Of a stretch of DNA of 64,000 nt, positions 43,702 through 52,439 are shown one piece after another. The stretch comes from 2-02-FULL-55-14 sp964534125 (lineage in GTDB: Bacteria; Bacteroidota; Ignavibacteria; UBA10030), in assembly GCA_964534125.1 (NCBI GenBank), contig CAZHOJ010000012.1:30625-94624 (forward strand). Reading direction: 5' to 3'. Below the pieces are notes generated by a model. It was not told the origin of the DNA. It ran no database searches and saw nothing but the letters and a program-made list of their open reading frames with translations. The stretch's first letter is position 1, and the number at the start of each line of letters is the position of its first letter. A program made the position numbers and the translations under genes.

Positions 43702-45768
43702 TCATTTCTCTCCAGGAAGATCCAGTCCGTATTTTCCGCTGATATCCAACGCCGGCATGGGGCCGCCCAGAGGCCTGGCGTCCTTCACGTACCAGTCGTA
43801 CCAGTCGAGCACACGATAGAGCACATCGATGCGGCCCGGCTGGCGGCCATTGCCGTGCCCCTCCCCGGGATACTGCACAAGGCGGACCGCCGGATGGTCG
43901 TTCATCTTCATCTGACGGTACAATTCCATGCTCTGCGACGGGTGCACCCGCGGGTCGGCCGCACCGCCGAAGATGAGCGTCGCTGTTTTGCTCTGATGCG
44001 CATAGTAGATCGGGCTCCGCTTCAGGCTCAGTTCCCACATCTCCTCCAGCTTCTTCCCCGAGTGCACGAACAGCTCTTCATACGGAATATCCGTCGTGCC
44101 GCGCTTGCTCGTCACATCGCTGATGCCGACGAACACGCACGCCGCCTTGATGTACGTCGTGTAGTAGGTGGCGAACCAGGCTGACGCGTAGCCGCCGTAC
44201 GACCCTCCCCCCATCCCAACGCGCTCCTTGTCCGCAATGCCTTCCTTCACGAGATGATCTATCGCATCGGCAAGGTCGTCGAATTCCACACCTGCCGGAT
44301 CACCGTACCCAGCCATCGCGAACCCGAGGCCATAGCCGGTGCTTGCACGGTAGTTCGTGTACATCACCGCGTACCCTTTGCCCGCCAGCACCTGGTCCGG
44401 CGTTGAATAGCCGGTCTGCCAGTCGTTGGAGTGATGGCTTTCCGGGCCGCCGTGCACGAACATGACGAGCGGATACCGCGTCCCCTTCTGATAGCCGACA
44501 GGAAGGATCAGGAGCCCCTCGACCGTCTGGCCGTCGCGGGCCGCGTAGGAGATGACCTTCTGCTCACCGAGCGCCCGCTCGGCGATGAAGGGATTCACGT
44601 TCGTCAACCGCTTCATCTCCTCCCCCTCCTCCCACAGATACAGGTCGCTCGGCATCGTGGGGGATGAGCAGACAAGAGCGAACTTTTCGAACTCGGCATC
44701 GAAGCTTGGGGGATTGAAGATGAGGCCATTGGACCGAGAATCCAGGATCACTTCCCGCTCTCCGCCCTGCCTGCTGACCGTGCTCAGGGACATATTGACC
44801 CCCTCGCCGGCCCGGTACACGACGGTCCCCTCGTCCTGCCAATCGACCCAGTTGATGTGACCTTTGAAGTCCCTGGGCGTCACATTGACGGCCTCTCCGC
44901 CTGCGATCGGCACAACGAAGGCCTGGCTGACGGCGTGGTCCTTCTGGTCGAGAGCGGCCGAGTATGCGAGGTACTTGCCGTCAGGGCTGAAGGCATAATT
45001 CCCCATCTTCCCCTCATTGCGCGAGACCATCCTCGGAGCGCTTCCCTTCGTGTCAACAACATACAGGTAATGGAACGCGTACCGGTAGTCGATGAGGTTC
45101 TTCTCGGACGCTCCGATGACGATCGTTACGCCATCGGGAGAGAATGCGAACGTCCAGACGTTGATGTTCGACGTGAGCTGCCGCCCCGCAGAGGCCTTGT
45201 TGCCGGCGCCGACGTCGGCGACGAAGAGATCCCGGTTCTTCAGGTTCTCCTCATAGTAGATGAACCCGTACCCCTTCTCCTGCAGCGCCTTTTCGCGCTC
45301 CGTTGGACCATCCATGCTGATGTAGCCGATCTGCCTGCCCGACGGGTGCCACGCAAAGGCGCTGACACCGCGGGGAACGTCGGTCACCTGGGTCGGCTCG
45401 CCTCCTCCAGCCGGGATCACGAAGACCTGTGCGCGCCCGCCGTCCGGGGCCGTGATGTAGGAGATCTGGTCTGTGCCGGGCCTCCATGCAATGCCGGACA
45501 CGTGGACCTTCCCCGTCACAAGCGGCACAATGTCCGCCGTTGAGGTGGACACGAGGTAGAGCTCGGCGTAGGCGTATCCTGCGGGATCATCGGCCGGGCG
45601 CTGGCTCGAGACCGTGTAGGCGATCCATTGGCCGTCGGGACTGATGGCCGCCTCCGAGATCGTCCGGGTGGCCAACACATCTGCCGGTGTGAATGGCTGC
45701 TGTGCGGACAGAACACCCGCGCAGACGATGAACAGGATGAGGAACGGGAGCAATCGGATCTGTTTCAT
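43702..45768 (-). CDS. S9 family serine peptidase (acylaminoacyl/dipeptidyl peptidase type), secreted
   Basis: 688 residues from ATG 45768 (CAGGAG upstream). Signal MKQIRLLPFLILFIVCAGVLSAQ. N-terminal beta-propeller with WD-like blades (ISPDGQWIAYTVSS, FSPDGVTIVIGA, FSPDGKYLAYSA). C-terminal alpha/beta hydrolase: nucleophile Ser in GGGSYGGYASAW, Asp in GGAADPRVHPSQS, His in PGEGHGNG. Removes short N-terminal units from peptides, typically sheltered by the propeller. Exported. Confidence 0.95.
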   Translation of the reverse strand: MKQIRLLPFLILFIVCAGVLSAQQPFTPADVLATRTISEAAISPDGQWIAYTVSSQRPADDPAGYAYAELYLVSTSTADIVPLVTGKVHVSGIAWRPGTDQISYITAPDGGRAQVFVIPAGGGEPTQVTDVPRGVSAFAWHPSGRQIGYISMDGPTEREKALQEKGYGFIYYEENLKNRDLFVADVGAGNKASAGRQLTSNINVWTFAFSPDGVTIVIGASEKNLIDYRYAFHYLYVVDTKGSAPRMVSRNEGKMGNYAFSPDGKYLAYSAALDQKDHAVSQAFVVPIAGGEAVNVTPRDFKGHINWVDWQDEGTVVYRAGEGVNMSLSTVSRQGGEREVILDSRSNGLIFNPPSFDAEFEKFALVCSSPTMPSDLYLWEEGEEMKRLTNVNPFIAERALGEQKVISYAARDGQTVEGLLILPVGYQKGTRYPLVMFVHGGPESHHSNDWQTGYSTPDQVLAGKGYAVMYTNYRASTGYGLGFAMAGYGDPAGVEFDDLADAIDHLVKEGIADKERVGMGGGSYGGYASAWFATYYTTYIKAACVFVGISDVTSKRGTTDIPYEELFVHSGKKLEEMWELSLKRSPIYYAHQSKTATLIFGGAADPRVHPSQSMELYRQMKMNDHPAVRLVQYPGEGHGNGRQPGRIDVLYRVLDWYDWYVKDARPLGGPMPALDISGKYGLDLPGEK

Positions 45769-45819
45769 GCTGAACTCCTGGTCAAGAATGAGCATATGCA
45801 GATGGAGGAACACGCGGCG

Positions 45820-46776
45820 TCACGAAGGTACCGAACCGCTGCCGGCAAGCAGTGCCACGGTCGCAATGCCGAGCCAGGCATTCCTGATGAAGAACTCCAT
45901 GTTGAAGTAGGTTAGAAGGTCATAGCGCGAATGGTAATACTGGTTGAAATCTCCGCCCGCGATCTCTTCGATCATCATGACGGCCGATCTGTTGTGCGTC
46001 CAGAACGACGCGTGATCGCTCCTGTTGCTGCCCGGATTCATGATGACCGTGTTCAGTCCCAGCCCGAGGGACCTGTTGACGAACACCAGCGTATCTGCGA
46101 GCGCATTCGAGGAGGCGATGTCGCGTGTGTGGATCTCGAGCACATGGTCATTGTCGGAGTCCCACGCAACCATGTCCAGATTGATGACATACGTGTCGGC
46201 ATAGCTGGACGTCTTGAACAGCTGCGCATATTCTGCGCTTCCCCACAGCCCCTGCTCTTCCTCGTTGAAGAGGGCAAAGATGATCGTCGCGTCGGAGGTG
46301 TACCCGGATAGCAACCGTGCCGCTTCGAGCACGACGGCCGTTCCGCTGGCATTATCATCGGCTCCCGGTATCGTGTCGGTCTGCGAGGTGTTGTCGAAGT
46401 GTGCGCAGATGATGATCCGTCTATCGGGGTAGAGCGTCCCGGTCTTCGTCGCGATCACGTTCGGCCGGGACGGGTCCTGTCTGTGATAGATGGTGGTCAG
46501 ACCGTAACCGCTCAGCCGCTCATGAAGGTACTGGGCTGCCAGGTAGTTCGCGTCGGTCCCTGTCTTTCGCGTGAAGAGAAGTACCTGACGACCACCGATG
46601 GTGGCCATCTGCTCTCCGGAAAGGTCCCTGACGGTGCGGGTCAGCGAGTCGAGGCTTACGTCCTCGAGAATGGCCTGTATCCGTGAAAGGTCGGGTCCCT
46701 GATCGGGGTTCGTCGACTCGTCGCATGACAGAGCGATGAGCCCGAGGAGGAGGAATGGAATGAGCCTTTTCATCAC
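45820..46776 (-). CDS. M28 family zinc aminopeptidase lipoprotein
   Basis: 318 residues. Lipobox LIALS-Cys in MMKRLIPFLLLGLIALSC (second Met equally possible as start). Two-zinc M28 ligands: His in IICAHFDN, bridging Asp in PGADDNASG, catalytic Glu-Glu in FNEEEQGLWG, Asp in INLDMVAWD and His in YYHSRYD. Exopeptidase in the envelope. ~50 bases upstream of the S9 gene in the same direction, so the two may be co-expressed. Confidence 0.93.
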   Translation of the reverse strand: MMKRLIPFLLLGLIALSCDESTNPDQGPDLSRIQAILEDVSLDSLTRTVRDLSGEQMATIGGRQVLLFTRKTGTDANYLAAQYLHERLSGYGLTTIYHRQDPSRPNVIATKTGTLYPDRRIIICAHFDNTSQTDTIPGADDNASGTAVVLEAARLLSGYTSDATIIFALFNEEEQGLWGSAEYAQLFKTSSYADTYVINLDMVAWDSDNDHVLEIHTRDIASSNALADTLVFVNRSLGLGLNTVIMNPGSNRSDHASFWTHNRSAVMMIEEIAGGDFNQYYHSRYDLLTYFNMEFFIRNAWLGIATVALLAGSGSVPS

Positions 46777-46819
46777 GATGCTCCTTGCGGCGGGGGATTG
46801 TAATGTAGGGAATTGGGTG

Positions 46820-46925
46820 AGGAGATGGGAGATATCAGAGGACAGTAGACAGAAGACAGATATCAGATGTCAGACTGAGGATAGAAGATTAGAGATGATA
46901 GATTGAAGATGAAAGATGCGGGGGT
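46820..46925. repeat. AGACAG/AGATTAGA-type intergenic repeat
   Basis: Purine-rich iterations (GACAGTAGACAGAAGACAG, then GATAGAAGATTAGAGATGA) just upstream of the M28 gene and downstream of the response regulator. The reverse complement resembles the array at 60040-60215, including a shared CTGATATCTG word. Confidence 0.65.
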
Positions 46926-47029
46926 TTGGGGGTCGCGGAGCGACCGTGTGAGCCGCAGACCGGTCCTTTGGGGCCGGGCGGGAGAAATGGGAACCTACAG
47001 AGGCCGGACACCAACGCTGCCAATACAGG

Positions 47030-47719
47030 CTATCGCTGAGTCGAATTGACGAGCCGGACTCCGACTCCCTGGATCGTCTCGATCGGCTGCCGAAGTCCTT
47101 TGCGATCGAGCTTTCTGCGGAGGTGTGACAGGTGCACATTGACCACATTCGGATCCCGGTCAAAATGCGATTGCCATACGTCCCTGAGCAGGTCCTTCTT
47201 GCTTACCGTTTTTCCGTGGTGCTCTATCAGGTACAGCAGAAGCTCAAATTCGCGAACGGTCAACTCTTCTGTTACACCGGCCCGCCCAACGGTGCGGTGC
47301 CTGCGGCTGATGACCATGTCGCCTACCTCGATCCGGCCGAGTGAGGCGGCAGAGACCTTCAGAAGGTTTTCGATCCGAAGACACACTTCGCGGAGGTCGA
47401 AAGGTTTCGGGATATAGTCGTCTGCTCCCTCCCTCAACCCTCTCACCCGGTCCTCGAGGTCAGATCGAGCAGAGAGCACCACCACCTTGCTTCGTATCCC
47501 CTCGAGGCGCATGTTGCGAAGCACATCGAAGCCGCTCATATTCGGCAACATGATATCGAGAATAATTGCGTCGAAGCGGGGTTCGCGGCGCGCAAGCTCA
47601 AGGCCGGCCAGCCCGTCATCGGCGACCTCGACCGAAAAGCCAGCACTTTTCAAGCGGGCGCGCAGTACCGATGAGGTGGCGGGATCATCCTCGATGACAA
47701 GGATCGAAGCTGAATGCAA
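47030..47719 (-). CDS. OmpR/PhoB-type response regulator
   Basis: 229 residues from TTG 47719. The frame is open to 48028, but there is no in-frame Met near the domain and a good promoter box lies at 47753-47760, so the short form is preferred. Receiver: VIEDDPATSS, Asp in IILDIMLPNMSGFD, Lys in IPKPFD. Winged-helix DNA-binding domain: LTVREFELLLYLIEH and DPNVVNVHLSHLRRKL. Paralogous to the regulator at 49714; the two flank a secreted lipoprotein gene. No kinase adjacent. Confidence 0.92.
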   Translation of the reverse strand: MHSASILVIEDDPATSSVLRARLKSAGFSVEVADDGLAGLELARREPRFDAIILDIMLPNMSGFDVLRNMRLEGIRSKVVVLSARSDLEDRVRGLREGADDYIPKPFDLREVCLRIENLLKVSAASLGRIEVGDMVISRRHRTVGRAGVTEELTVREFELLLYLIEHHGKTVSKKDLLRDVWQSHFDRDPNVVNVHLSHLRRKLDRKGLRQPIETIQGVGVRLVNSTQR

Positions 47720-47752
47720 GGGAGAAGCGTTCCGTGCTAGTTCATGATGGCA

Positions 47753-47760
47753 CAAATATA
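47753..47760 (-). promoter_or_regulatory. Bacteroidota-style -7 box before the response regulator
   Basis: TATATTTG on the minus strand is a perfect TAnnTTTG match 33 bases upstream of the TTG start. The -33 region (~47782) reads TTT rather than TTG, so only the -7 element is strong. Confidence 0.45.
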
Positions 47761-48027
47761 CATTCGGAACACGTAAGAAGAAAAGGGTCGTCACATGGGG
47801 GATTCCCCTTATTCCAAGGCAACGCAGATCATCGCGCTTTGCGCTGATACATCCGACCGCTTGTCCTTCCAGCCTCTCCAGAAGAGACATGTATCGGATG
47901 ACTCTGCTCCTTGAAGCTGCCCGGGAGAAGGAACCATCGATGCTTTCAATGGATTCGTCCCTAGATCCCCTTGGGAGGTTGAACCCCATATGATCCCGCA
48001 AGGACTCTGACAGTCCAGACATAAGCA

Positions 48028-48052
48028 AAAGGGCCCCAACCTCGGGGCCCTT
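48028..48052 (-). terminator. Terminator of the 48094-49455 lipoprotein gene
   Basis: Stem AAGGGCCCC/GGGGCCCTT with a short loop; on the minus strand it is followed by TTGCTTATG. Located ~45 bases after the stop. Confidence 0.8.
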
Positions 48053-48093
48053 ATAAAGAGATTCTTCAAACTGGATCTAGATATTCTGATTTA

Positions 48094-49455
48094 TCACTGG
48101 AGCAGCGTACTGCGGTCGATCGAGCGATCCACCGCATTTTGCGGAGTCTCGTTGTCTTTCGTCCCGTTGTAGGTGAATCCGAGACCACTCGGAGGCACGT
48201 CAGCTGATTCTCCGTTCACATTGTGCGAGCCATAGGCATAGAAGCTTGTGATCTGCAATCCGCCTTTGATGGAGGAACCGAGCAGATCATAGCCGGAATC
48301 AAGCCAGCCCAGCGCCTCGAGTTTCGCGAGGAGCTGTGCGATCTCTGCATCGAGATCCCTGCCACCATCCCAGGAATCGACCTTGATAGTGTAATAACCA
48401 TCAAGAGCGTTGAAATTTCTGGATACTGGCTGGCTGCCGAGATCATCATTCACATCCCCACCGCCGAGCGGTTCCACAAAATTGCCCGGCCACGATTCGC
48501 CAGTGAACACCAGGATAATGTGCGAAATATCCTGACCCCACGTCGGGAAATTCTGACCTGTGGGCGGCGGAGGCGTTGTCACGCACACAAAGGTGAAGCT
48601 CTCCGAAGCATCCGGTCCGATGGTCACCTGCTTCGACAGCGTGTTGTTGACGACGTCTGCGTTCGTCGTGACGGTGACTGTGTAGATGCCGGCCGGGATG
48701 TTGTTGAACGACCAGGTGCCATTGGTATTCACAGGCGCCAGCGTGCTGCCTTCGAGAACGACGGTCACATCGCCCGAGCAATCGCCCTCGAACGACACGT
48801 TCACATCGATGTCATAGAAGCAGTCGACCGTGTACGTCACAAAGCCCCACCACGCACCCTTGCCGTTCACGAAAGGATTCGAGCCTGCGTATGCAGTTTC
48901 TCCCGCATTGGTGTTGTCGCCGCCATCGCCATCGTTCACCAGCGCTGCATGGGCCGACACGTAGAATGTGCTGCCGCAGGCAACGTCCACCGGGATCGCC
49001 ATGGTGTAGCTGTTTGCATTGATGTTCTCAGCCTTCCACGGGGTCTGCCCGGGAGCCGGACGCTTGTCAGGGATCTGCGACGTGCTTGACCAGACATACA
49101 CATGTACCTCGCCGAGGTCAGCGGATCCATTTGTCGTGTACGTCACGTAGAGGAACGAATTGTCATTCGTGATGGTCACTGTACCTGCATCCCCCGTCTT
49201 TCCGGCCCAGAGGCCGAAGGAATACGAGCCGTAGGTCGGGTTGTCCGTGGACTCATTGAAACCCGCCCATGTACCCGTGCCGGCGTTCGCATCATACGAC
49301 GTGCTCGCAGTGCCTTTAGCGAGGCTGGTGATGTCGAGATCGCCGGAGGTGGCGATATCATCGGCGGCGGTCGGAGCACCCTGCTCGCAACCGACGAAAC
49401 CGATCCCGATGGTCAGGATGACCGCGAGGACCGGGAAAACGGAACGCATCTTCAT
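48094..49455 (-). CDS. Secreted lipoprotein with a carboxypeptidase-regulatory-like beta domain
   Basis: 453 residues from ATG 49455 with GAAGGAAGG upstream and a good promoter. Lipobox IGFVG-Cys. The N-terminal part (~30-235) is a beta-rich region (TVTITNDNSFLYVTYTT, VHVYVWSSTSQIPDKRPAPG) of unknown family. Residues ~240-310 look like a SdrD/CarboxypepD-regulatory fold (VVLEGSTLAPVNTNGTWSF, IPAGIYTVTV). The C-terminal third has a sequence with FNALDGYYTIKVDSWDGGRD. No enzyme motif. Four Cys suggest a disulfide. Surface adhesin or glycan-binding role possible. Flanked on both sides by response regulators. Confidence 0.82.
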   Translation of the reverse strand: MKMRSVFPVLAVILTIGIGFVGCEQGAPTAADDIATSGDLDITSLAKGTASTSYDANAGTGTWAGFNESTDNPTYGSYSFGLWAGKTGDAGTVTITNDNSFLYVTYTTNGSADLGEVHVYVWSSTSQIPDKRPAPGQTPWKAENINANSYTMAIPVDVACGSTFYVSAHAALVNDGDGGDNTNAGETAYAGSNPFVNGKGAWWGFVTYTVDCFYDIDVNVSFEGDCSGDVTVVLEGSTLAPVNTNGTWSFNNIPAGIYTVTVTTNADVVNNTLSKQVTIGPDASESFTFVCVTTPPPPTGQNFPTWGQDISHIILVFTGESWPGNFVEPLGGGDVNDDLGSQPVSRNFNALDGYYTIKVDSWDGGRDLDAEIAQLLAKLEALGWLDSGYDLLGSSIKGGLQITSFYAYGSHNVNGESADVPPSGLGFTYNGTKDNETPQNAVDRSIDRSTLLQ

Positions 49456-49510
49456 TCTAGCCTTCCTTCTGGAAGTGTGAGCGAAAAGTGTATTGGTGTA
49501 ATAACGGTTA

Positions 49511-49542
49511 CAAACATACGATGAGGAGCATAGGGTTCGCAA
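49511..49542 (-). promoter_or_regulatory. Promoter of the 49455 lipoprotein gene (TTG-21-TATGTTTG)
   Basis: The minus strand has TATGTTTG (49511-49518), a perfect TAnnTTTG, and TTG at 49540-49542 with exactly 21 bases between. This matches the Bacteroidota primary sigma consensus (-33 TTG, -7 TAnnTTTG) and lies ~55 bases before the ATG. Confidence 0.65.
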
Positions 49543-49713
49543 CGAAAATGGGATTCATGGACCATAAATAGCCTTCATGGACATAAGAATTCCCTCACAT
49601 TAAGTCGTCGGGTCAGGTAAGGACGTCGATCGGCGCACAACGACCATACCGGGTCGTCGTCGACGGAGGAAAGAACGATTGAGGGGATGAGCCGCCCGGT
49701 CGAAGCGGGAAGG

Positions 49714-50385
49714 TCAGATGTGAAGCTTTATGCCGGCACCATGCACGGTCTCGATCGGCTGAGGGAGGTCCTTGCGTTCGAGCTTCTTGCGGAGGTAGGA
49801 GATATAGACGTTGACGATGTTGGGTTCGCGTTCGAAATCGGACTTCCAGACGTGGGCCAGGAGGGTCTCCTTGGAGATGACCTCCCCCGCGCGCTCCATT
49901 ACATAGAGGAGCAGCTCGTACTCTCTTTCGGTCAGTTCTTCTGTGATCCCGGCACGTTCGACAGACCGTTTGAGCTTGTCGAGCGTGATATCGCCGACGA
50001 CCAGGGATGCCGGTTCCCCGGTCGCGAGGAGGTTCCTGATGCGCAGGATGACCTCTCTGTAATCGAACGGCTTCGACAGGTAATCGTCGGCACCGGCCTC
50101 AAGCCCCTGCACGCGTGAATCGAACTCGACCTTTGCGGTGAGCATGAGGATCTTCGTGTGGACATGCTCCTCGCGCAGGTTCTTGAGGATATCAAATCCA
50201 TCCATCCCGGGGAGCATGATGTCGAGGACAAGGGCGTCGAACTCCCCGGTGCGGGCCCGCTCATAGCCAGATGTACCGGTATCCTCCAACGTTGCGACGT
50301 ATCCCGCCTCCTTCAGGCGGTACAACAACACCTGACCAACCGAAGGGTCATCCTCGATGATCAATACTTTGTGCTGGGAATTCAT
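49714..50385 (-). CDS. OmpR/PhoB-type response regulator
   Basis: 223 residues. Receiver: LIIEDDPSVGQ, phospho-acceptor Asp in LVLDIMLPGMDGFD, Lys in LSKPFD. Winged-helix domain: LTEREYELLLYVMER and EPNIVNVYISYLRKKL. Clearly paralogous to the regulator at 47030 over its full length, including the C-terminal QPIET-V-G-G region. Precedes the secreted lipoprotein gene in the same direction. No kinase adjacent, so an orphan by position. Confidence 0.94.
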   Translation of the reverse strand: MNSQHKVLIIEDDPSVGQVLLYRLKEAGYVATLEDTGTSGYERARTGEFDALVLDIMLPGMDGFDILKNLREEHVHTKILMLTAKVEFDSRVQGLEAGADDYLSKPFDYREVILRIRNLLATGEPASLVVGDITLDKLKRSVERAGITEELTEREYELLLYVMERAGEVISKETLLAHVWKSDFEREPNIVNVYISYLRKKLERKDLPQPIETVHGAGIKLHI

Positions 50386-50580
50386 AAGAGGATTTTAATG
50401 AACAGAATGAAGAATTCAAAACGAATGGTGTGCTTCCGCGCACTCTATAGGGGGAAATGCAGGACGGGGAGGACTGAGGAACTTGCCTGGCATCGATGTG
50501 GCAACCATACAGCCTCAATTGCTTCACTTTTTCGACATCCAACGCACAGGGAGCCGCCGATACCTGCCGCATTCAAGACG

Positions 50581-50628
50581 AAGGGGCGCACGGACCGTCC
50601 CGGTTGCCGGGAAGACCATGCGCCCCTT
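50581..50628 (-). terminator. Hairpin downstream of the duplicated-domain lipoprotein gene
   Basis: Outer arms AAGGGGCGCACGG and CCATGCGCCCCTT (one mismatch) and inner CCCGG/CCGGG make a long two-tier stem ~25 bases after the stop. No long T run follows, so termination efficiency is uncertain. Confidence 0.6.
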
Positions 50629-50650
50629 CAGGAAAAATCGAAACGACTGT

Positions 50651-51475
50651 CTAGCGCTTCGTCAATGTGCAGGTAACGCTCGCCGCTTCGTCCGTCCCGT
50701 TGTCATCGAAGTCGAACGGCTCCTGGAACATGACGACCATCGTGTTCCCTGACACGGCCCACGTAATGACCGTCGGCCCGTCAGCTGTGGTGGCAATGAC
50801 CTGATTGCCGCTGAAGACCATCGTCCCGGTGTCGGTGCTGGGGGTCATGGAGCCCGGATCGGTCCAGGTACCGCTGAACGTCCCGTTCGAATTGATCGTA
50901 ATGGTCCACGAGGCCCCTGCCGTAATGGCGTCGAAGACCTGCTGCGGGTTGGACAGATTCACGAAGACATACGAGGTCGCATCCCATATCCCCACCACTT
51001 CGCTCGGGACGGTGCCTCCTCCCGTATTCGGAGGGGTCTTCGACATGACGATCGTCAGGACTGCATTCTCATAGACGCCGTTATCGTCGAAATCGAACTC
51101 CTCCCCCTGCCTGATCAGTGTGAACACTCCATTGACGAGCGTATAGGTCATTGTCGTGGTCTCGCCATCCTCGACGACAGTCATCTGGCCATTGGCTGCC
51201 GTCATGGTGCCGGTCATCACCTCGCTGCCGGAATAGGGGTCCGTCATCGTCGCGGTGTAGGATCCATCCTCATTGACGACGAGCATGAACGACGCTCCGT
51301 ACGTCAGGACGTTGATCGACTGTGCCGGATTCGATGCATTCGTGAACGTGAAGGCTGACGCATACCAGGTTCCTACAAGGTCGGTTGGTACGCCGCTGTC
51401 AGGGTCGGTCGCCTCCTTGCACTCCTCCACCACGGTGACGAGAGCAAGCAGACCGATCATCCAGAGTTTTCCCAT
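50651..51475 (-). CDS. Exported protein with two tandem lipocalin-like repeats
   Basis: 274 residues from ATG 51475 (AGAAAGGC upstream). Hydrophobic N-terminus ending in VVEEC, an atypical lipobox. Two homologous ~115-residue units: the first starts VPTDLVGTWYASAFTFTN and ends FDFDDNGVYENAVLTIVMSK; the second starts VPSEVVGIWDATSYVFVN and ends FDFDDNGTDEAASVTCTLTK. Each is beta-rich with a DxDDNGxxE Ca-binding-like loop. Resembles DUF5004/lipocalin-like lipoproteins. Ligand unknown. Confidence 0.8.
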   Translation of the reverse strand: MGKLWMIGLLALVTVVEECKEATDPDSGVPTDLVGTWYASAFTFTNASNPAQSINVLTYGASFMLVVNEDGSYTATMTDPYSGSEVMTGTMTAANGQMTVVEDGETTTMTYTLVNGVFTLIRQGEEFDFDDNGVYENAVLTIVMSKTPPNTGGGTVPSEVVGIWDATSYVFVNLSNPQQVFDAITAGASWTITINSNGTFSGTWTDPGSMTPSTDTGTMVFSGNQVIATTADGPTVITWAVSGNTMVVMFQEPFDFDDNGTDEAASVTCTLTKR

Positions 51476-51649
51476 TTTTATGCCTTTCTGTAAAGAGCTG
51501 GAAGATACAGGGCGGACGCCCCGCGAAGAGAGACGCCCGGCTGCGCCGCTGCGGGCAAGACCAGCCAACGTTTCCCTGTCACAAAAAACTATGAAAGAAT
51601 TTCGAACGATGAAAGTCGATTCGGTCCGGCGTGACCGTCCGCACACTGT

Positions 51650-51665
51650 CTAAGAAAATTCTTAG
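51650..51665. promoter_or_regulatory. Inverted repeat CTAAGAA-2-TTCTTAG
   Basis: Seven-base arms with a two-base spacer directly after the 51667 gene stop and ~175 bases before the next gene start on the same strand. Could be an operator; no further support. Confidence 0.25.
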
Positions 51666-51666
51666 A

Positions 51667-52020
51667 TCAGCGTGGACGGTCGCTGCGGTCGCTCTCCTCA
51701 TCCTGCAACCGCCTCATCACATCCCAGACCTGATGGTAGGAGTGAAGTTTCCCGCGTTGCCCCTCGGTGGTGGCGATCTTCGCCTTGAAGTTATCGTAAT
51801 CGACGCTCTGCAGGAGATGCATCATGATGGTCCGGTACACCTCTCCCCCAACGACCAACCTGTACCGGTAGTCCGCGTCGTCCGACTCCGAGATCTCCTT
51901 CACGAGCCGGACCGACTCCCGGAGGTCCTCAAGGTCCTGCCTCACGCGCGCGCGGATGTGGTACTCGTTCGGGGACTTCCGGACGATGGAAAAGAAGCCG
52001 TGTTTGGTGAACAGCCACAT
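51667..52020 (-). CDS. Small conserved protein of unknown function (MWLFTKHGFFS type)
   Basis: 117 residues. The N-terminus MWLFTKHGFFSIVRK followed by YHIRARVRQDLEDL resembles a widespread uncharacterised bacterial family. Mixed charged helices, no signal or membrane segment, Tyr-rich centre (DADYRYRLVVGGEVY). Possibly a small nucleic-acid- or ribosome-associated protein; no evidence beyond conservation that I recall. Confidence 0.75.
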   Translation of the reverse strand: MWLFTKHGFFSIVRKSPNEYHIRARVRQDLEDLRESVRLVKEISESDDADYRYRLVVGGEVYRTIMMHLLQSVDYDNFKAKIATTEGQRGKLHSYHQVWDVMRRLQDEESDRSDRPR

Positions 52021-52085
52021 GGGGGGAAATTCGAGATGCGAAACACGAAATGCGAAACAAATTCGAAGCCCGGAGCACGAAGGTC
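52021..52085. repeat. CGAAATGCGAAACACG-type intergenic repeat
   Basis: Iterations of GAAATTCGAGATGCGAAAC and GAAATGCGAAAC between two small genes. Similar words recur at 55550-55605 and, inverted, at 57236-57285. Confidence 0.6.
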
Positions 52086-52131
52086 GAAAGGTACCCGGGA
52101 TCGGCTCCGGGAGCCAACCGCCATGCCCGGC

Positions 52132-52317
52132 CTACTCCTGGTCCTGACCTTCCTGCTGTTCGTCTGTTCCCGCTTCCTCGTCCCCGCCCGCTCCCTCAGG
52201 CGCTTCGCCTGGCTTTTCCTGCTTCGCCTCAAGCTTCTTCTGCCGCTTCTCTTCCTTCTTCTTCTTCTTCGCGAGCTCGCGCTTCCGCTTCTCGAACGAG
52301 TAGTTTGTCCGGGCCAT
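52132..52317 (-). CDS. Small lysine/glutamate-rich protein (MARTNYSFEKRKRE type)
   Basis: 61 residues. MARTNYSFEKRKRELAKKKK matches a small conserved bacterial protein seen in many genomes. Highly charged, predicted helical or disordered, with an acidic Gly-rich tail (GGDEEAGTDEQQEGQDQE). Cytosolic. Function unknown; RNA binding is possible from composition. Confidence 0.75.
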   Translation of the reverse strand: MARTNYSFEKRKRELAKKKKKEEKRQKKLEAKQEKPGEAPEGAGGDEEAGTDEQQEGQDQE

Positions 52318-52439
52318 CAGATCTCCTCTTTTGTATTCTATGGATTGTGGACGTATAGGGTAAGGATAATTTGAGACGGATGTAAGGGAGAGGAGGGGGA
52401 AATTGAGGAAGGATGGAGGCTGGGTAGATCTTGACGGCG

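Larger units (their letters stand above)
47720..48093. other. 374-base intergenic region
   Basis: Holds the regulator's promoter box at its left end and the terminator of the upstream lipoprotein gene at its right end (48028-48052). A minus-strand frame runs through the centre in continuity with the regulator but shows no recognisable domain and has no supported start. No RNA gene seen. Confidence 0.4.

Noticed and set aside
47720..48028. Longer start for the response regulator at 47030
   Set aside because: The extension has no domain, and a TAnnTTTG box lies inside it just before the TTG start.
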